In this document: one piece after another, positions 33,335 through 41,438 of the stretch
Layout of the letters: every line of letters starts with the position of its first letter
Numbering within the stretch: position 1 is the stretch's first letter
Source of the DNA: Candidatus Lucifugimonas marina
GTDB taxonomy: Bacteria > Chloroflexota > Dehalococcoidia > Lucifugimonadales > Lucifugimonadaceae
Assembly (NCBI GenBank): GCA_029593915.1
Contig: CP046147.1
Coordinates: 1,302,001-1,366,000 of the forward strand
Direction: 5' to 3'
DNA length: 64,000 nt
The notes under the pieces: model-generated
Seen by the model: only the letters and a program-made list of their open reading frames with translations
Told to the model about the DNA's origin: nothing
Database searches by the model: none
Made by a program: the position numbers and the translations under genes

Positions 33335-34546
33335 ATGGTGGATACGTTTAGTTACGACGCTCTTTATTCAGAGAAATCAGTCGATACTCCTCTCAACCCT
33401 GGATTGCACGCAAAGTACGACTTCGCGGTGGCATACCCGGCTCCAGAGACTCTTCCACTTGATGGATTGATTCAGTCGCTTCAGACAGCTGTCGATTCAG
33501 ACAGTACTAAGGTTCTTGCCGAATTGGCGTACTACCCACACCAGCTTGGTGCACTTGAGCTGCGTGAGTACACTGCCGAAAAGCTACGCACTGACAGAGG
33601 GTTCACTGTTAGTCCTGAAGAAATCGCTCTGACTAACGGTTCTGGTGAAGCTCTGGGTCTTGTGATCCAGGCTTTGACCAACCCCGGTGATGTAGTGCTG
33701 GCTGAAGAATTTGTCTACATGGGTACTACCGCTCAGCTCCGTCGATTCGGTGCTGACATCCGCGGTGTAGCGATGGACGAAGGCGGAATTATTCCTGATG
33801 CGCTAGACGAGCAGATCACTGCTTTGACAGCTGCGGGTGAAAAGCCAAAGTATCTGTACACCATTCCTGAGCACCAGAACCCAATGGGTTCAACAATTTC
33901 TGCTGAGCGGCGTAAGGCGATTCTTGATATCGCTCACAAGCACGGCATGCCTATTTTGGAAGACGACTGTTACGTCGATCTTCGATACAAGGGCGAAGTG
34001 CAGCCTGCTTTCCGGGCTCTCGACGATTCAGGAATTGTTGTTTACGTGGCTTCCTATTCGAAGTTGCTGGCACCTGGTCTTCGACTCGGTTACTTCACGG
34101 CTTCGCCAGAACTCATGCGCCGAGCTTTGAGTTTCAAGCTAGGAAGCGGTCCTAACCAGTTTGCTGCTGTGGCTATTGAGGGGTACTTGAAGAACAACCT
34201 CGACGCACATCGAGACAATTTCAACCCGATGCTCGAAGCTAAGTGCAATGCGATGGTTGCTGCGCTCGAGGAACACTTTGGTCCTGCCGGAGCAACTTGG
34301 TCGGTTCCAGAGGGCGGTTGCTACGTTTGGCTGACAATGCCAGAGGGATCTGACATCGCTAGTATTCGAGACAAAGTGTTCGAGCAGGGCGTTGGTTACG
34401 TTGCTGGCACGAATTTTGAAGCCGATGCATCGGGCAGGATTGGTCACAACAATGCTCGACTCTGCTTCGCTTTCGAATCAGTCGAGAAGAACACTGAAGG
34501 AATCGCACTGTTAGCTCAGCTGTTCAAGCAGCACGGGGCCATGTAG
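33335..34546 (+). CDS. PLP-dependent class I/II aminotransferase (LysN/2-aminoadipate-type)
   Basis: About 403 residues, fold-type I. The PLP lysine is in VASYSKLLAPGLRLGY; other signatures are TNGSGEALGLVIQAL, YTIPEHQNPMGSTIS and ILEDDCYVDLRY. This pattern is typical of alpha-aminoadipate/multi-substrate aminotransferases related to the MocR group, without the DNA-binding domain. The start is taken as ATG at 33335 with GGGA nine bases upstream; longer forms from 33209 or 33299 lack a ribosome-binding site and add sequence unlike the family. It may act in lysine, branched-chain or aromatic amino acid metabolism. Confidence 0.9.
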   Translation: MVDTFSYDALYSEKSVDTPLNPGLHAKYDFAVAYPAPETLPLDGLIQSLQTAVDSDSTKVLAELAYYPHQLGALELREYTAEKLRTDRGFTVSPEEIALTNGSGEALGLVIQALTNPGDVVLAEEFVYMGTTAQLRRFGADIRGVAMDEGGIIPDALDEQITALTAAGEKPKYLYTIPEHQNPMGSTISAERRKAILDIAHKHGMPILEDDCYVDLRYKGEVQPAFRALDDSGIVVYVASYSKLLAPGLRLGYFTASPELMRRALSFKLGSGPNQFAAVAIEGYLKNNLDAHRDNFNPMLEAKCNAMVAALEEHFGPAGATWSVPEGGCYVWLTMPEGSDIASIRDKVFEQGVGYVAGTNFEADASGRIGHNNARLCFAFESVEKNTEGIALLAQLFKQHGAM

Positions 34547-34573
34547 TCGATTCTTCGTAAATTTGCGATTAGG

Positions 34574-34602
34574 AAAGGCCGGCTCAAACGAGTCGGTCTT
34601 TC
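34574..34602 (+). terminator. Probable terminator after the LysN-like aminotransferase
   Basis: AAAGGCCGGCTC / GAGTCGGTCTTT stem of twelve pairs with two G-U, loop AAAC. The trailing T-tract is short, so efficiency is uncertain. Confidence 0.6.
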
Positions 34603-34736
34603 TCGTTAAGTACAGAAACACAAAGCCCTCACGAGTGGATTACAGAGAGTTAACCGAATTTCGTTGCTGAATTGCAGCTTCGGCGATAAATTCAATTAAG
34701 ACTCTTTTTCGAAATGAAATATAAGGAACGCCGTAC

Positions 34737-35747
34737 ATGGCCTCTGCTGAACTGAATTCAATTGCACTAAAGATGGTTGCCCGCAAGAAGGGCATTCTCG
34801 CTGCTGACGAAAGCACGGGAACAATGACCAAGCGACTCGACAGCATCAATGTCGAATCAACTTCAGAATCTCGCCGCCAGTGGCGACAACTGCTTTTCCA
34901 GACTCCCGACATCGGTGACTACACCTCTGGCGTGATCATGTACGACGAGACTATTCGGCAATCAGACGACTCAGGTCAGAGCTTTGTAGACTTGCTTGCT
35001 AGTAACGACGTTCTTTCAGGAATCAAAGTCGATAACTCGACCCACGATCTAGCAGGGGCACCGGGTGAATTCATCACCGAAGGGCTCGATGGTCTTCGCG
35101 GTCGACTTGCCGAGTACTACGAACTTGGTGCTCGGTTCACTAAATGGCGCGCACTGATCACCATCGGTGAAGGTCGACCATCCGACTACGCAATCCACAC
35201 CAACATGCATGCACTTGGTCGGTACTCGGCACTGTGTCAGGAGCAGGGATTGGTTCCGATTGTCGAGCCTGAAATTCTCATGGATGGATCGCACAGCATC
35301 GACGATTGCCGATCGGCAACAACTCGTTCGCTGAAGGCTGTATTTGAAGAACTCGATGCACAGAACGTTGATCTTGAAGGCATCGTTCTCAAGCCGAACA
35401 TGGTTATCTCTGCATCCGATGCCCCGAATCGAGCTTCGGCAGCTGAAGTAGCACGACAGACTGTCGACTGCTTCCTCGAGACTGTTCCTGCCAGCGTCCC
35501 TGGCATCGCGTTCCTCTCTGGCGGACAGGGTGACGAAGAGGCAGTTGTGAATCTCAACGAGATCAACAAGATCGCTAACACCGAAGACCTGCCGTGGGAA
35601 CTTACTTACTCATACGGTCGTGGTCTTCAGGCCGCTCCGTTGGCTGCATGGCTCGGTAAAGCCGAGAACGTCGCGGCTGGACAGGCTGCCTACCAGACTC
35701 GTGGACTCGCTTGCAGTGCCGCTCGTGAGGGCGTTTACTCAGCGTAG
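34737..35747 (+). CDS. Fructose-bisphosphate aldolase, class I
   Basis: Cleaves fructose 1,6-bisphosphate to dihydroxyacetone phosphate and glyceraldehyde 3-phosphate through a Schiff base. The 336-residue sequence matches the animal/plant-like class I family: GILAADESTGTMTKR near residues 19-33, VKVD-like and TKWRAL strands, VPIVEPEIL, and the Schiff-base Lys219 in GIVLKPNMV. It ends in a short GVYSA tail with a C-terminal hydroxylated/aromatic residue (Tyr) like the flexible tail of this family. The start is ATG at 34737 with AAGGAA eight bases upstream. The class I form is less usual in bacteria. A palindromic element and a terminator follow. Confidence 0.96.
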   Translation: MASAELNSIALKMVARKKGILAADESTGTMTKRLDSINVESTSESRRQWRQLLFQTPDIGDYTSGVIMYDETIRQSDDSGQSFVDLLASNDVLSGIKVDNSTHDLAGAPGEFITEGLDGLRGRLAEYYELGARFTKWRALITIGEGRPSDYAIHTNMHALGRYSALCQEQGLVPIVEPEILMDGSHSIDDCRSATTRSLKAVFEELDAQNVDLEGIVLKPNMVISASDAPNRASAAEVARQTVDCFLETVPASVPGIAFLSGGQGDEEAVVNLNEINKIANTEDLPWELTYSYGRGLQAAPLAAWLGKAENVAAGQAAYQTRGLACSAAREGVYSA

Positions 35748-35760
35748 CTCTTCAGAATAT

Positions 35761-35857
35761 CCTCTCCTGGGGGAGAGGACTTAGGTGAGGGTGGAATCGA
35801 TCGATTTGTACATGTGGTCGATTCATCCCTCATCCCTGCCTTCTCCCCACGGAGAAG
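35761..35857. repeat. Two-armed palindromic intergenic element
   Basis: The left arm begins with a hairpin CCTCTCC/GGAGAGG (35761-35778) and continues AGGTGAGGGTGGAATCGA. The right arm is its near inverted copy (TCGATTCATCCCTCATCCCT, 35818-35837) and ends with a hairpin CTTCTCC/GGAGAAG (35840-35857). So each arm has its own stem and the arms also pair with each other. It resembles REP/MITE-like elements; no ORF is inside. Only one copy is in this window. Confidence 0.6.
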
Positions 35858-35890
35858 GAGATGCAAACTACACCACCAACCGGTAAAGTT

Positions 35891-35932
35891 GCTGCGCCTA
35901 TCCTGAAATTTGGGTAGGCGCAGCATTTTTTT
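35891..35932 (+). terminator. Intrinsic terminator after fructose-bisphosphate aldolase
   Basis: GCTGCGCCTA and TAGGCGCAGC form a perfect ten-pair stem with a 14-base loop, followed by ATTTTTTT. It ends only about 20 bases before the next gene's start codon. Confidence 0.85.
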
Positions 35933-35952
35933 AACGGAGTTTGATTCAAGCG

Positions 35953-37140
35953 ATGACCCCTGACGCTATTTCCGATCTTGTAGCAGCCCGAAGTGCCGAG
36001 ATAATCGAAACTCGCCGTAAATTTCACGTGATCCCTGAACTTGGATTCGAGGAAAACGAGACAGCACAGGCGATTGCTGATCGACTTACCGCTGCCGGAC
36101 TTGAAGTCGAAACCGGCATCGGAAAAACCGGGCTTGTGGGTGTTCTTCGAGGAGCAAATCCCGGGCCGACGCTGATGATCCGAGCCGACATCGATGGACT
36201 GCCTGTGGACGAACTGACAGGGCTAGATTTTGCCTCGACCAATGGTCGAATGCATGCATGTGGTCACGATGGTCACATTACGATGGCACTCGTAGCCGCC
36301 GAAATTCTCGCTGGGCTGAAAGATCAACTTGCCGGGACGCTGATTTTCGTCTTCCAACCCGCCGAAGAGATCGTGATGGGCGCGTTGGCGATGATCGATG
36401 ATGGTCTGTTCGAAAAATATCCAGCTGATCGAGTAATAGGTACCCACCTCTGGAATCAGATTCCTACTGGAACCATCGGAGTGAACCGGGCAACAGTGTT
36501 TGCCAGTGCTGATCAGTTCAGACTCACTGTGCATGGCAAGGGCGGTCATGGTGCCATGCCGCACACAACCATCGACCCTGTTGCTGCGATTGCTGAAATT
36601 ATTTCTACCGCTCAGACCGTTGTGAGCAGGGAAGTGCCACCGAACGACATGGGCGTGTTGACTTTCGGACAGATTCACGGTGGCTCAGCGCCGAACGTGA
36701 TCGCCGACAACGTGACTGTCGAGGGAACGGTTCGTGCTTACACACCTGAAACTCGAATTCAGATTATGCAGGCACTTGAGCGAATTTCTTCAAACGTTGC
36801 TTCCGCAATGCGAGCTTCGACTTCATTCGAGCGCATTCACGGCGCTCCCCCAGTGATCAACAACCCTGAAGTTGCCGCATGGGTTACTCAGCAGGCTAGT
36901 TTGGTTGTCGGCGAAGGCAACGCTCGGGAATGGGAGCCGGTGAGTGTTGGTGACGACATGGCCGAGTTTAACGACCGAATTCCGGGTGTCTACTTCTTGC
37001 TCGGAGCTGCTCATGATGATGCGACCGTCGCCGAACGAGGGATTGAAGGGCATCACAATGCCAAGTTCGATTGGAACGAAGATTGTCTACCTTTGGGCAT
37101 AGAAGTATTCGTTCGCTCTGCTGTGGATTATCTTTCGTAG
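35953..37140 (+). CDS. M20 family amidohydrolase (hippurate/N-acyl-amino acid hydrolase)
   Basis: About 395 residues, a two-zinc peptidase-family amidohydrolase that removes acyl groups from amino acids. Metal-binding motifs seen are MHACGHDGH (about 98-106), FQPAEEIV with the catalytic Glu, GTHLWNQIP, and a C-terminal HHNAKFDWNED. The dimerisation domain (VHGKGGHGAMPHTTIDPV) is intact. The start is taken as ATG at 35953; a UUG at 35941 is only one base from ACGGAG, and ATG is 13 bases away, so neither spacing is ideal. It comes directly after a terminator, so its promoter must overlap that hairpin or it depends on readthrough. Confidence 0.93.
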   Translation: MTPDAISDLVAARSAEIIETRRKFHVIPELGFEENETAQAIADRLTAAGLEVETGIGKTGLVGVLRGANPGPTLMIRADIDGLPVDELTGLDFASTNGRMHACGHDGHITMALVAAEILAGLKDQLAGTLIFVFQPAEEIVMGALAMIDDGLFEKYPADRVIGTHLWNQIPTGTIGVNRATVFASADQFRLTVHGKGGHGAMPHTTIDPVAAIAEIISTAQTVVSREVPPNDMGVLTFGQIHGGSAPNVIADNVTVEGTVRAYTPETRIQIMQALERISSNVASAMRASTSFERIHGAPPVINNPEVAAWVTQQASLVVGEGNAREWEPVSVGDDMAEFNDRIPGVYFLLGAAHDDATVAERGIEGHHNAKFDWNEDCLPLGIEVFVRSAVDYLS

Positions 37141-37275
37141 GTTGAACGGGATCTTCGACTAGAAGATCAATGGAACATTTCTTGGGTGATGAGCGTCTAT
37201 TTATCAACGGCGTCGTTCAATGACGTCAACTGAAGATCGACACTCGTAATACGTTCTGGAATATTCTTACCCAAA

Positions 37276-37668
37276 ATGAAGACCTTAATCCTGAAACTCG
37301 TCGCACTCGGGGGCATGATCGCTCTAGTCGCAGCGTTGTGGCCAATTTTCACAGAGGCTGAAACATCACTGGTGATCATCTTTGTGGTGCTTTCGATGGC
37401 AGGAATCGGCATCGCAGCGCTCGCAATGTTCAGCAAGAAACGGTGGTTGCTGTGGGCTGCGTTGGGCGCATGGCCCGGCGCGTTGATTGGCGGTTTAGTG
37501 TTCGCTGGAATTGCTCTACTGACCGTGAGCAACGGCACCACCGGCTGGGAAGGAGTGATCGTTGGAGTAGTGATCATCCTGGGCGTGTTTGTTGGGAGCG
37601 TTGCAGGAGCGATCACAGGCGGAGTGCTCGGCGCGCGTAAAACACGCCAAGCAAACTCAGCCAGCTAG
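37276..37668 (+). CDS. Small hydrophobic membrane protein
   Basis: 130 residues with four predicted membrane segments, roughly at 5-25, 32-52, 57-85 and 93-115. A few basic residues lie between (SKKRW and the ARKTRQ tail). I do not recognise the family. A glycine-rich last helix (GSVAGAITGGVLGA) may pack tightly. It ends eight bases from the convergent SDR gene. It has no close partner on its strand, and its start at ATG 37276 has no strong ribosome-binding site. Confidence 0.7.
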   Translation: MKTLILKLVALGGMIALVAALWPIFTEAETSLVIIFVVLSMAGIGIAALAMFSKKRWLLWAALGAWPGALIGGLVFAGIALLTVSNGTTGWEGVIVGVVIILGVFVGSVAGAITGGVLGARKTRQANSAS

Positions 37669-37676
37669 TTTTCAAG

Positions 37677-38468
37677 CTAAACGACTGGAGCTGATCCGCC
37701 GTCTACATTGATTGCTGTGCCAGTGACGTAGCTTGCACGACCTGATGCCAGGAAGCAGATGACATCGCCAGCCTCTTTTGCTTCACCGATTCGACCCAGG
37801 GGTACGCCGCCGCTGAACGAAGCCCAGTGATCTTCGAGCGAGTAGTTCGGGTCTTTGGCGTTGAGACCTTCCCAGCGGGTTCGGTGCTGTCCGGATTTCA
37901 GTACACCTACGCAGATCGTATTCACACGAATATTGTGCTCTGCAAGCTCGCCTGCCCATGACTTCGTAAGTGAAATACCGGCAGATCGTGACAATGACGT
38001 CGGCTGAGTTCCTGGCCGGGCAGCCTTACCACCGGGAGTGGTGGTGTTGACGATAGCTCCGCTTCCGGATGCCTTGAGGTGGGGCAGAACAGCTCGGGCG
38101 CAGTAGATAGCTCCGTAGATTTTTATTCCGAAGTCGACCTCAAGGTCCTCATCAGTCATTTTCTCAAGTGTTGTTGCCGAAGATGTTCCAGCGTTGTTCA
38201 CTAGAATGTCGACTCCACCAAATTCGTCGACGACTTTTGCGACCATCGCTTGAACGTCGGACTCAACAGATACATCGGCTGCGATGCCGATAACGGTTCC
38301 ACCAGATTCAGCTTTTATGTCGGCGACTGCAGCGTCTAGTTTCGATTGCGTTCGACCGACAATAGCCACTTTCGCACCTTCACTAGCGAGAGACGAAGCG
38401 GCTGCTTTGCCGATGCCGTCGCTGCCGCCAGTGATGATCGCTATCTTTCCATTGAGTCCGAGATCCAT
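37677..38468 (-). CDS. SDR family protein lacking the catalytic Tyr-x3-Lys
   Basis: 263-residue short-chain dehydrogenase fold. The coenzyme-binding motif TGGSDGIG, NNAG and the C-terminal TGTAINVDGG are present. At the active site, where Tyr-x3-Lys is expected, the sequence reads TSLSR (about 157-161), so Tyr is replaced by Thr and Lys by Arg; the Ser position lies in NTTTPGG. An SDR without these residues may have lost dehydrogenase activity or use another mechanism. The start is ATG at 38468 with GGAAA upstream. It is divergent from the class V aminotransferase at 38734, and the shared region holds operator-like repeats. Confidence 0.85.
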   Translation of the reverse strand: MDLGLNGKIAIITGGSDGIGKAAASSLASEGAKVAIVGRTQSKLDAAVADIKAESGGTVIGIAADVSVESDVQAMVAKVVDEFGGVDILVNNAGTSSATTLEKMTDEDLEVDFGIKIYGAIYCARAVLPHLKASGSGAIVNTTTPGGKAARPGTQPTSLSRSAGISLTKSWAGELAEHNIRVNTICVGVLKSGQHRTRWEGLNAKDPNYSLEDHWASFSGGVPLGRIGEAKEAGDVICFLASGRASYVTGTAINVDGGSAPVV

Positions 38469-38498
38469 CGTGAAATTTCCGTTCTTCAGCCCTGTTTC

Positions 38499-38508
38499 GT
38501 TCTAGAAA
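38499..38508. promoter_or_regulatory. Operator-like site, copy 1 (TTCTAGAA core)
   Basis: GTTCTAGAAA, containing the palindrome TTCTAGAA, lies about 30 bases before the SDR start. The identical ten bases recur at 38705-38714 before the divergent aminotransferase gene. Confidence 0.35.
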
Positions 38509-38548
38509 CGATCTTTCTGAACCCCCGTGTCTGAGTTCAAAAAGATCG
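38509..38548. promoter_or_regulatory. 14-base inverted repeat in the divergent region
   Basis: CGATCTTTCTGAAC (38509-38522) and GTTCAAAAAGATCG (38535-38548) are inverted copies with one mismatch and a 12-base spacer. Placed next to operator-like site 1. It could be a regulator-binding site or an RNA hairpin of the minus-strand leader. Confidence 0.4.
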
Positions 38549-38692
38549 ATATGGCGAGCGATTATAAACACGAAAAAATGAAAAACATTTCTAAATGCGT
38601 TTTTGCGCGTGTGAGTTGTACCCTTAACCCTTGCGTGATTTTTCCAATGGAAAAAGTCGAGAACGAGTCCACAATTCGTTCAAGTTACGCAT

Positions 38693-38722
38693 TTGATTAC
38701 TCAGGTTCTAGAAATATTAGAT
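38693..38722 (+). promoter_or_regulatory. Candidate promoter with embedded operator-like site (copy 2)
   Basis: TTGATT (38693-38698) and TATTAG or TTAGAT (38715-38722) could be -35 and -10, with 16 or 18 bases between. The GTTCTAGAAA repeat (38705-38714) fills the spacer, where a bound repressor would block polymerase. Confidence 0.4.
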
Positions 38723-38733
38723 AGGTCAAAGAA

Positions 38734-39942
38734 GTGAAGAACGGGCAGCGATACGAGCCGCTTACAGTGCCGCGAAGAGTGATTTTGGGACCCGGGCCTA
38801 GCTCGGCGAACCCTAGGGTTCTTCGTGCGATGTCGCTACCAATCATCGGATATCTCGACCCTGCCTTTTTTGAACTACTCGATGAACTGAGCGGAATGCT
38901 CGGTGAAGTGTTTAAGACCAAGCAACGTGCGTTTGCTGTAGCTGGTGCGGGTTCCGCAGGTATGGAAGCTGGACTTGTTAGCCTTGCAGCTCCTGGCGAT
39001 ACAGTAATTATTTGTTCGTACGGCTACTTCTGTGAACGTCAGATCATCATGGCTGAACGCCTTGGATTCAACGTGATTGCGCTTCGAACGGAGTGGGGAA
39101 AGTCGATGGATCCGCAGGTTCTCGCGGACGCCCTTAAGGAGCATCCCGAAACCCAGTTGGTGGTCGGTATTCATGCGGAAACCTCTGCTGGAACAATTCA
39201 ACCAATTGCAGAGTTCGCCCGATTGGCTCATGAGGCTGGTGCTCTGTTCATGACCGACGTCGTGACATCCCTGGCAGGTTGTGAACTTGAATTTGATGAG
39301 TGGGACCTCGATTTCGCTTATTCCGGTTCGCAAAAGTGTCTCGCTGCACCTCCGGGCATTTCACCGGTTGCTCTGTCGGAACGAGCACTCGATTACATTC
39401 GAAATCGTCCAGTTCCACCAACATCCTGGTATCTCGATCTTTCACTGATAGCTGATTACTGGGGACCCGACCACGTAGCGCACCACACTGCTCCGGTCAG
39501 CATGATCTACGGTTTGCGTGAAGCTGTCGGTATGGTGTTGAACGAAACGCTTGCGACCCGCTGGAAGCGTCACGAGGCTAATGCCGATGCTCTGCGTGCT
39601 GGACTCGAAGCGTTGAATCTGGATATGCCGATTTCAAAAGAAGAGCGCCTCGATCAGTTGACCGTTATCAAGTTGCCTAAGGGTGTTGATGACGTGAAAT
39701 TGCGAACTCAACTTCTCGATGAATACTCGATTGAGGTTGGGCGTGGATTAGGCAAATTCGCTGGCGAAGTTATTCGAATCGGTCTGATGGGCGAATCATG
39801 CGTTCCTGCGAACGTATTTGCCTTGTTGAACGCTCTTGAGAAGGTTCTTCCAGATCACGGGTTCGAAGTTGCGAAGGGCGCGGCTACGGCTGCGGCGAGT
39901 GCGAAGTTGGCTGAGAATCCTTCACCGCTTTATACGGCGTAG
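38734..39942 (+). CDS. Class V PLP aminotransferase (alanine/serine-glyoxylate type)
   Basis: 402 residues of the alanine-glyoxylate/serine-glyoxylate aminotransferase family. It opens with VILGPGPSSANPRVLRAM, the hallmark of this group, and has AVAGAGSAGMEAGLVSL, VVGIHAETSAGT, MTDVVTSLAG and the PLP Lys in YSGSQKCLAAPPG. It would use glyoxylate as amino acceptor, forming glycine. The start is GTG at 38734. It converges with glcF, whose oxidase makes glyoxylate from glycolate, which fits one glycolate-to-glycine route. Other class V donors and acceptors are possible. Confidence 0.92.
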   Translation: MKNGQRYEPLTVPRRVILGPGPSSANPRVLRAMSLPIIGYLDPAFFELLDELSGMLGEVFKTKQRAFAVAGAGSAGMEAGLVSLAAPGDTVIICSYGYFCERQIIMAERLGFNVIALRTEWGKSMDPQVLADALKEHPETQLVVGIHAETSAGTIQPIAEFARLAHEAGALFMTDVVTSLAGCELEFDEWDLDFAYSGSQKCLAAPPGISPVALSERALDYIRNRPVPPTSWYLDLSLIADYWGPDHVAHHTAPVSMIYGLREAVGMVLNETLATRWKRHEANADALRAGLEALNLDMPISKEERLDQLTVIKLPKGVDDVKLRTQLLDEYSIEVGRGLGKFAGEVIRIGLMGESCVPANVFALLNALEKVLPDHGFEVAKGAATAAASAKLAENPSPLYTA

Positions 39943-39993
39943 GTTGTCGGACTAGGTGGGGTTGGTCGCTAGCAATGATGTTGGGCGACTCTG

Positions 39994-40021
39994 CACGAGA
40001 TCCCTCGGTTGCACTCGGGAA
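39994..40021 (-). repeat. Intergenic repeat family A, copy 3 (inverted)
   Basis: On the plus strand it reads CACGAGATCCCTCGG, then TTGCACTCGGGAA. Its reverse complement matches the copies at 52 and 5429 (TTCCCGAGTGCAA, then CCGAGGGATCTCG). It lies between convergent genes. Confidence 0.5.
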
Positions 40022-40080
40022 GCCTGTTAATCTCCTTCGAGATCGATTCGCCTGTTCACTAGAATCTTAGATTTAGTGAG

Positions 40081-41430
40081 CTATTCCAACGCGTAGGCTT
40101 GATCGAGAAGATCGACTACGTAGCGAACTTTCGTCGTTCGCTGCGTGGCGCTTTCGTCCGCTACCTGCGTCAGTGCGAAATCCAACTGCATTGCGCAGCC
40201 GGGATTTCCTGTAGCAACGATTTCTGCGCCCGTGGCCACGACGTTTATAGCCTTTCGCTTGCCCAGCTGTGCCGACATTTCTCGCTGCGTGAGCGAGTAT
40301 GTTCCGGCTGATCCGCAACACAGAGCGGCTTCACCGAGATCCACTAGTTTCAGACCGGGAATCGCGTTCAAGATGGCTCGCGGTGCGTCTGTTATTCGCT
40401 GAACGTTCGCCAGGTGGCATGGGTCTTGATAAGTGACGGTCACGTTCAGAGGTTTTGTAGGTGCCTCGAACTCATACTCGACCAACAGCTCGTGAACATC
40501 TTTGGTTAGCTCGGCTACCCGTTTCGCTTTTTCAGCGTATTCGGGTTCATTGGCGAGTAGCTCACCGTAGTCCTTCATTGCCGCTCCACAGCCAGCGGAG
40601 GCTGAAACGATTGCATCAGGGGATGCTGATAAAAACGAGTCGATGTTCTTCTTAGCCATTTCGATTGCAGAGTCGGGTTCACCGGAGTGGGTGTTGAGAG
40701 CACCGCAGCAGCCCTGACCGCCCGTGAGGTGTACTTCGATCCCGTTTCGAGTGAGAACACGCACTGTGGCTTCGAGTGACTCCGCATGAGTGAGTGCCAT
40801 CACGCAGCCTGCGAGCATTGCGACTTTGGCTTTGCGAACGCCCTGTGCAGGATGAACCTGACCATTCGCTACGAAGAATTTTTTAGAAAGATCTGGTAGA
40901 TATTCGTCTGCGAGTTCTGCCTCGCCTGGCATCAGTTTGAGCAGTCCGGTGCCACGAGCAATCGTGCGCATGCCTGATTTCTTATAGAACTTCAGAGCGT
41001 TTCCTGCCATACGCAATTTGAACGGCGAGGGTAGAAGCGTCTTGTATCCGATTGATCGAGCAGTTCGCTCGGTGAACGAACGTTTGGTGTGCTGTTCAAC
41101 TTGGGCGCGGGTCGCTTCCATCAGCTTGCCGTATTCAACGCCGGATGGGCAGGCAAGTTCGCAGGCACGGCACTGCAGGCAAAGATCCCAATGACCAACG
41201 ACCGATGGACTCATATCGAGTCGACCTTCGTTGACAGCTTTCATCAGGGCGATGCGCCCTCGTGGCGATTCTGACTCTAGACCCGTTTCAAGATAGGTCG
41301 GGCACGCCTGTAAGCAGAATCCGCAGTGCACACATTTGTACAGATCGGAGTTGTGAGGTGCGTGCGGACCCGAGAAACCGGGGAAGGTTCCGGCTGGACC
41401 AACTGATTCTCTTGGCTGATCGGTCGACAT
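40081..41430 (-). CDS. glcF: Glycolate oxidase iron-sulfur subunit GlcF
   Basis: 449-residue iron-sulfur subunit that passes electrons from glycolate (or a similar 2-hydroxy acid) to the respiratory chain. Two 4Fe-4S motifs are seen: CVHCGFCLQACPTY (about 34-47) and CLQCRACELACPSG. Two cysteine-rich CCG domains follow (GGQGCCGALNTHSGE and EAALCCGSAGTYSL). The start is ATG at 41430; GGAAAG at the end of glcE is its likely ribosome-binding site, and the gap to glcE is eight bases. It is the last gene of the minus-strand run. Lactate oxidase LldE-type proteins share the domains. Confidence 0.94.
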   Translation of the reverse strand: MSTDQPRESVGPAGTFPGFSGPHAPHNSDLYKCVHCGFCLQACPTYLETGLESESPRGRIALMKAVNEGRLDMSPSVVGHWDLCLQCRACELACPSGVEYGKLMEATRAQVEQHTKRSFTERTARSIGYKTLLPSPFKLRMAGNALKFYKKSGMRTIARGTGLLKLMPGEAELADEYLPDLSKKFFVANGQVHPAQGVRKAKVAMLAGCVMALTHAESLEATVRVLTRNGIEVHLTGGQGCCGALNTHSGEPDSAIEMAKKNIDSFLSASPDAIVSASAGCGAAMKDYGELLANEPEYAEKAKRVAELTKDVHELLVEYEFEAPTKPLNVTVTYQDPCHLANVQRITDAPRAILNAIPGLKLVDLGEAALCCGSAGTYSLTQREMSAQLGKRKAINVVATGAEIVATGNPGCAMQLDFALTQVADESATQRTTKVRYVVDLLDQAYALE

Positions 41431-41438
41431 CGAGTTGC

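Noticed and set aside
36223..36678. 151-residue minus-strand frame opposite the M20 gene
   Set aside because: Antisense to conserved M20 motifs; no family resemblance.
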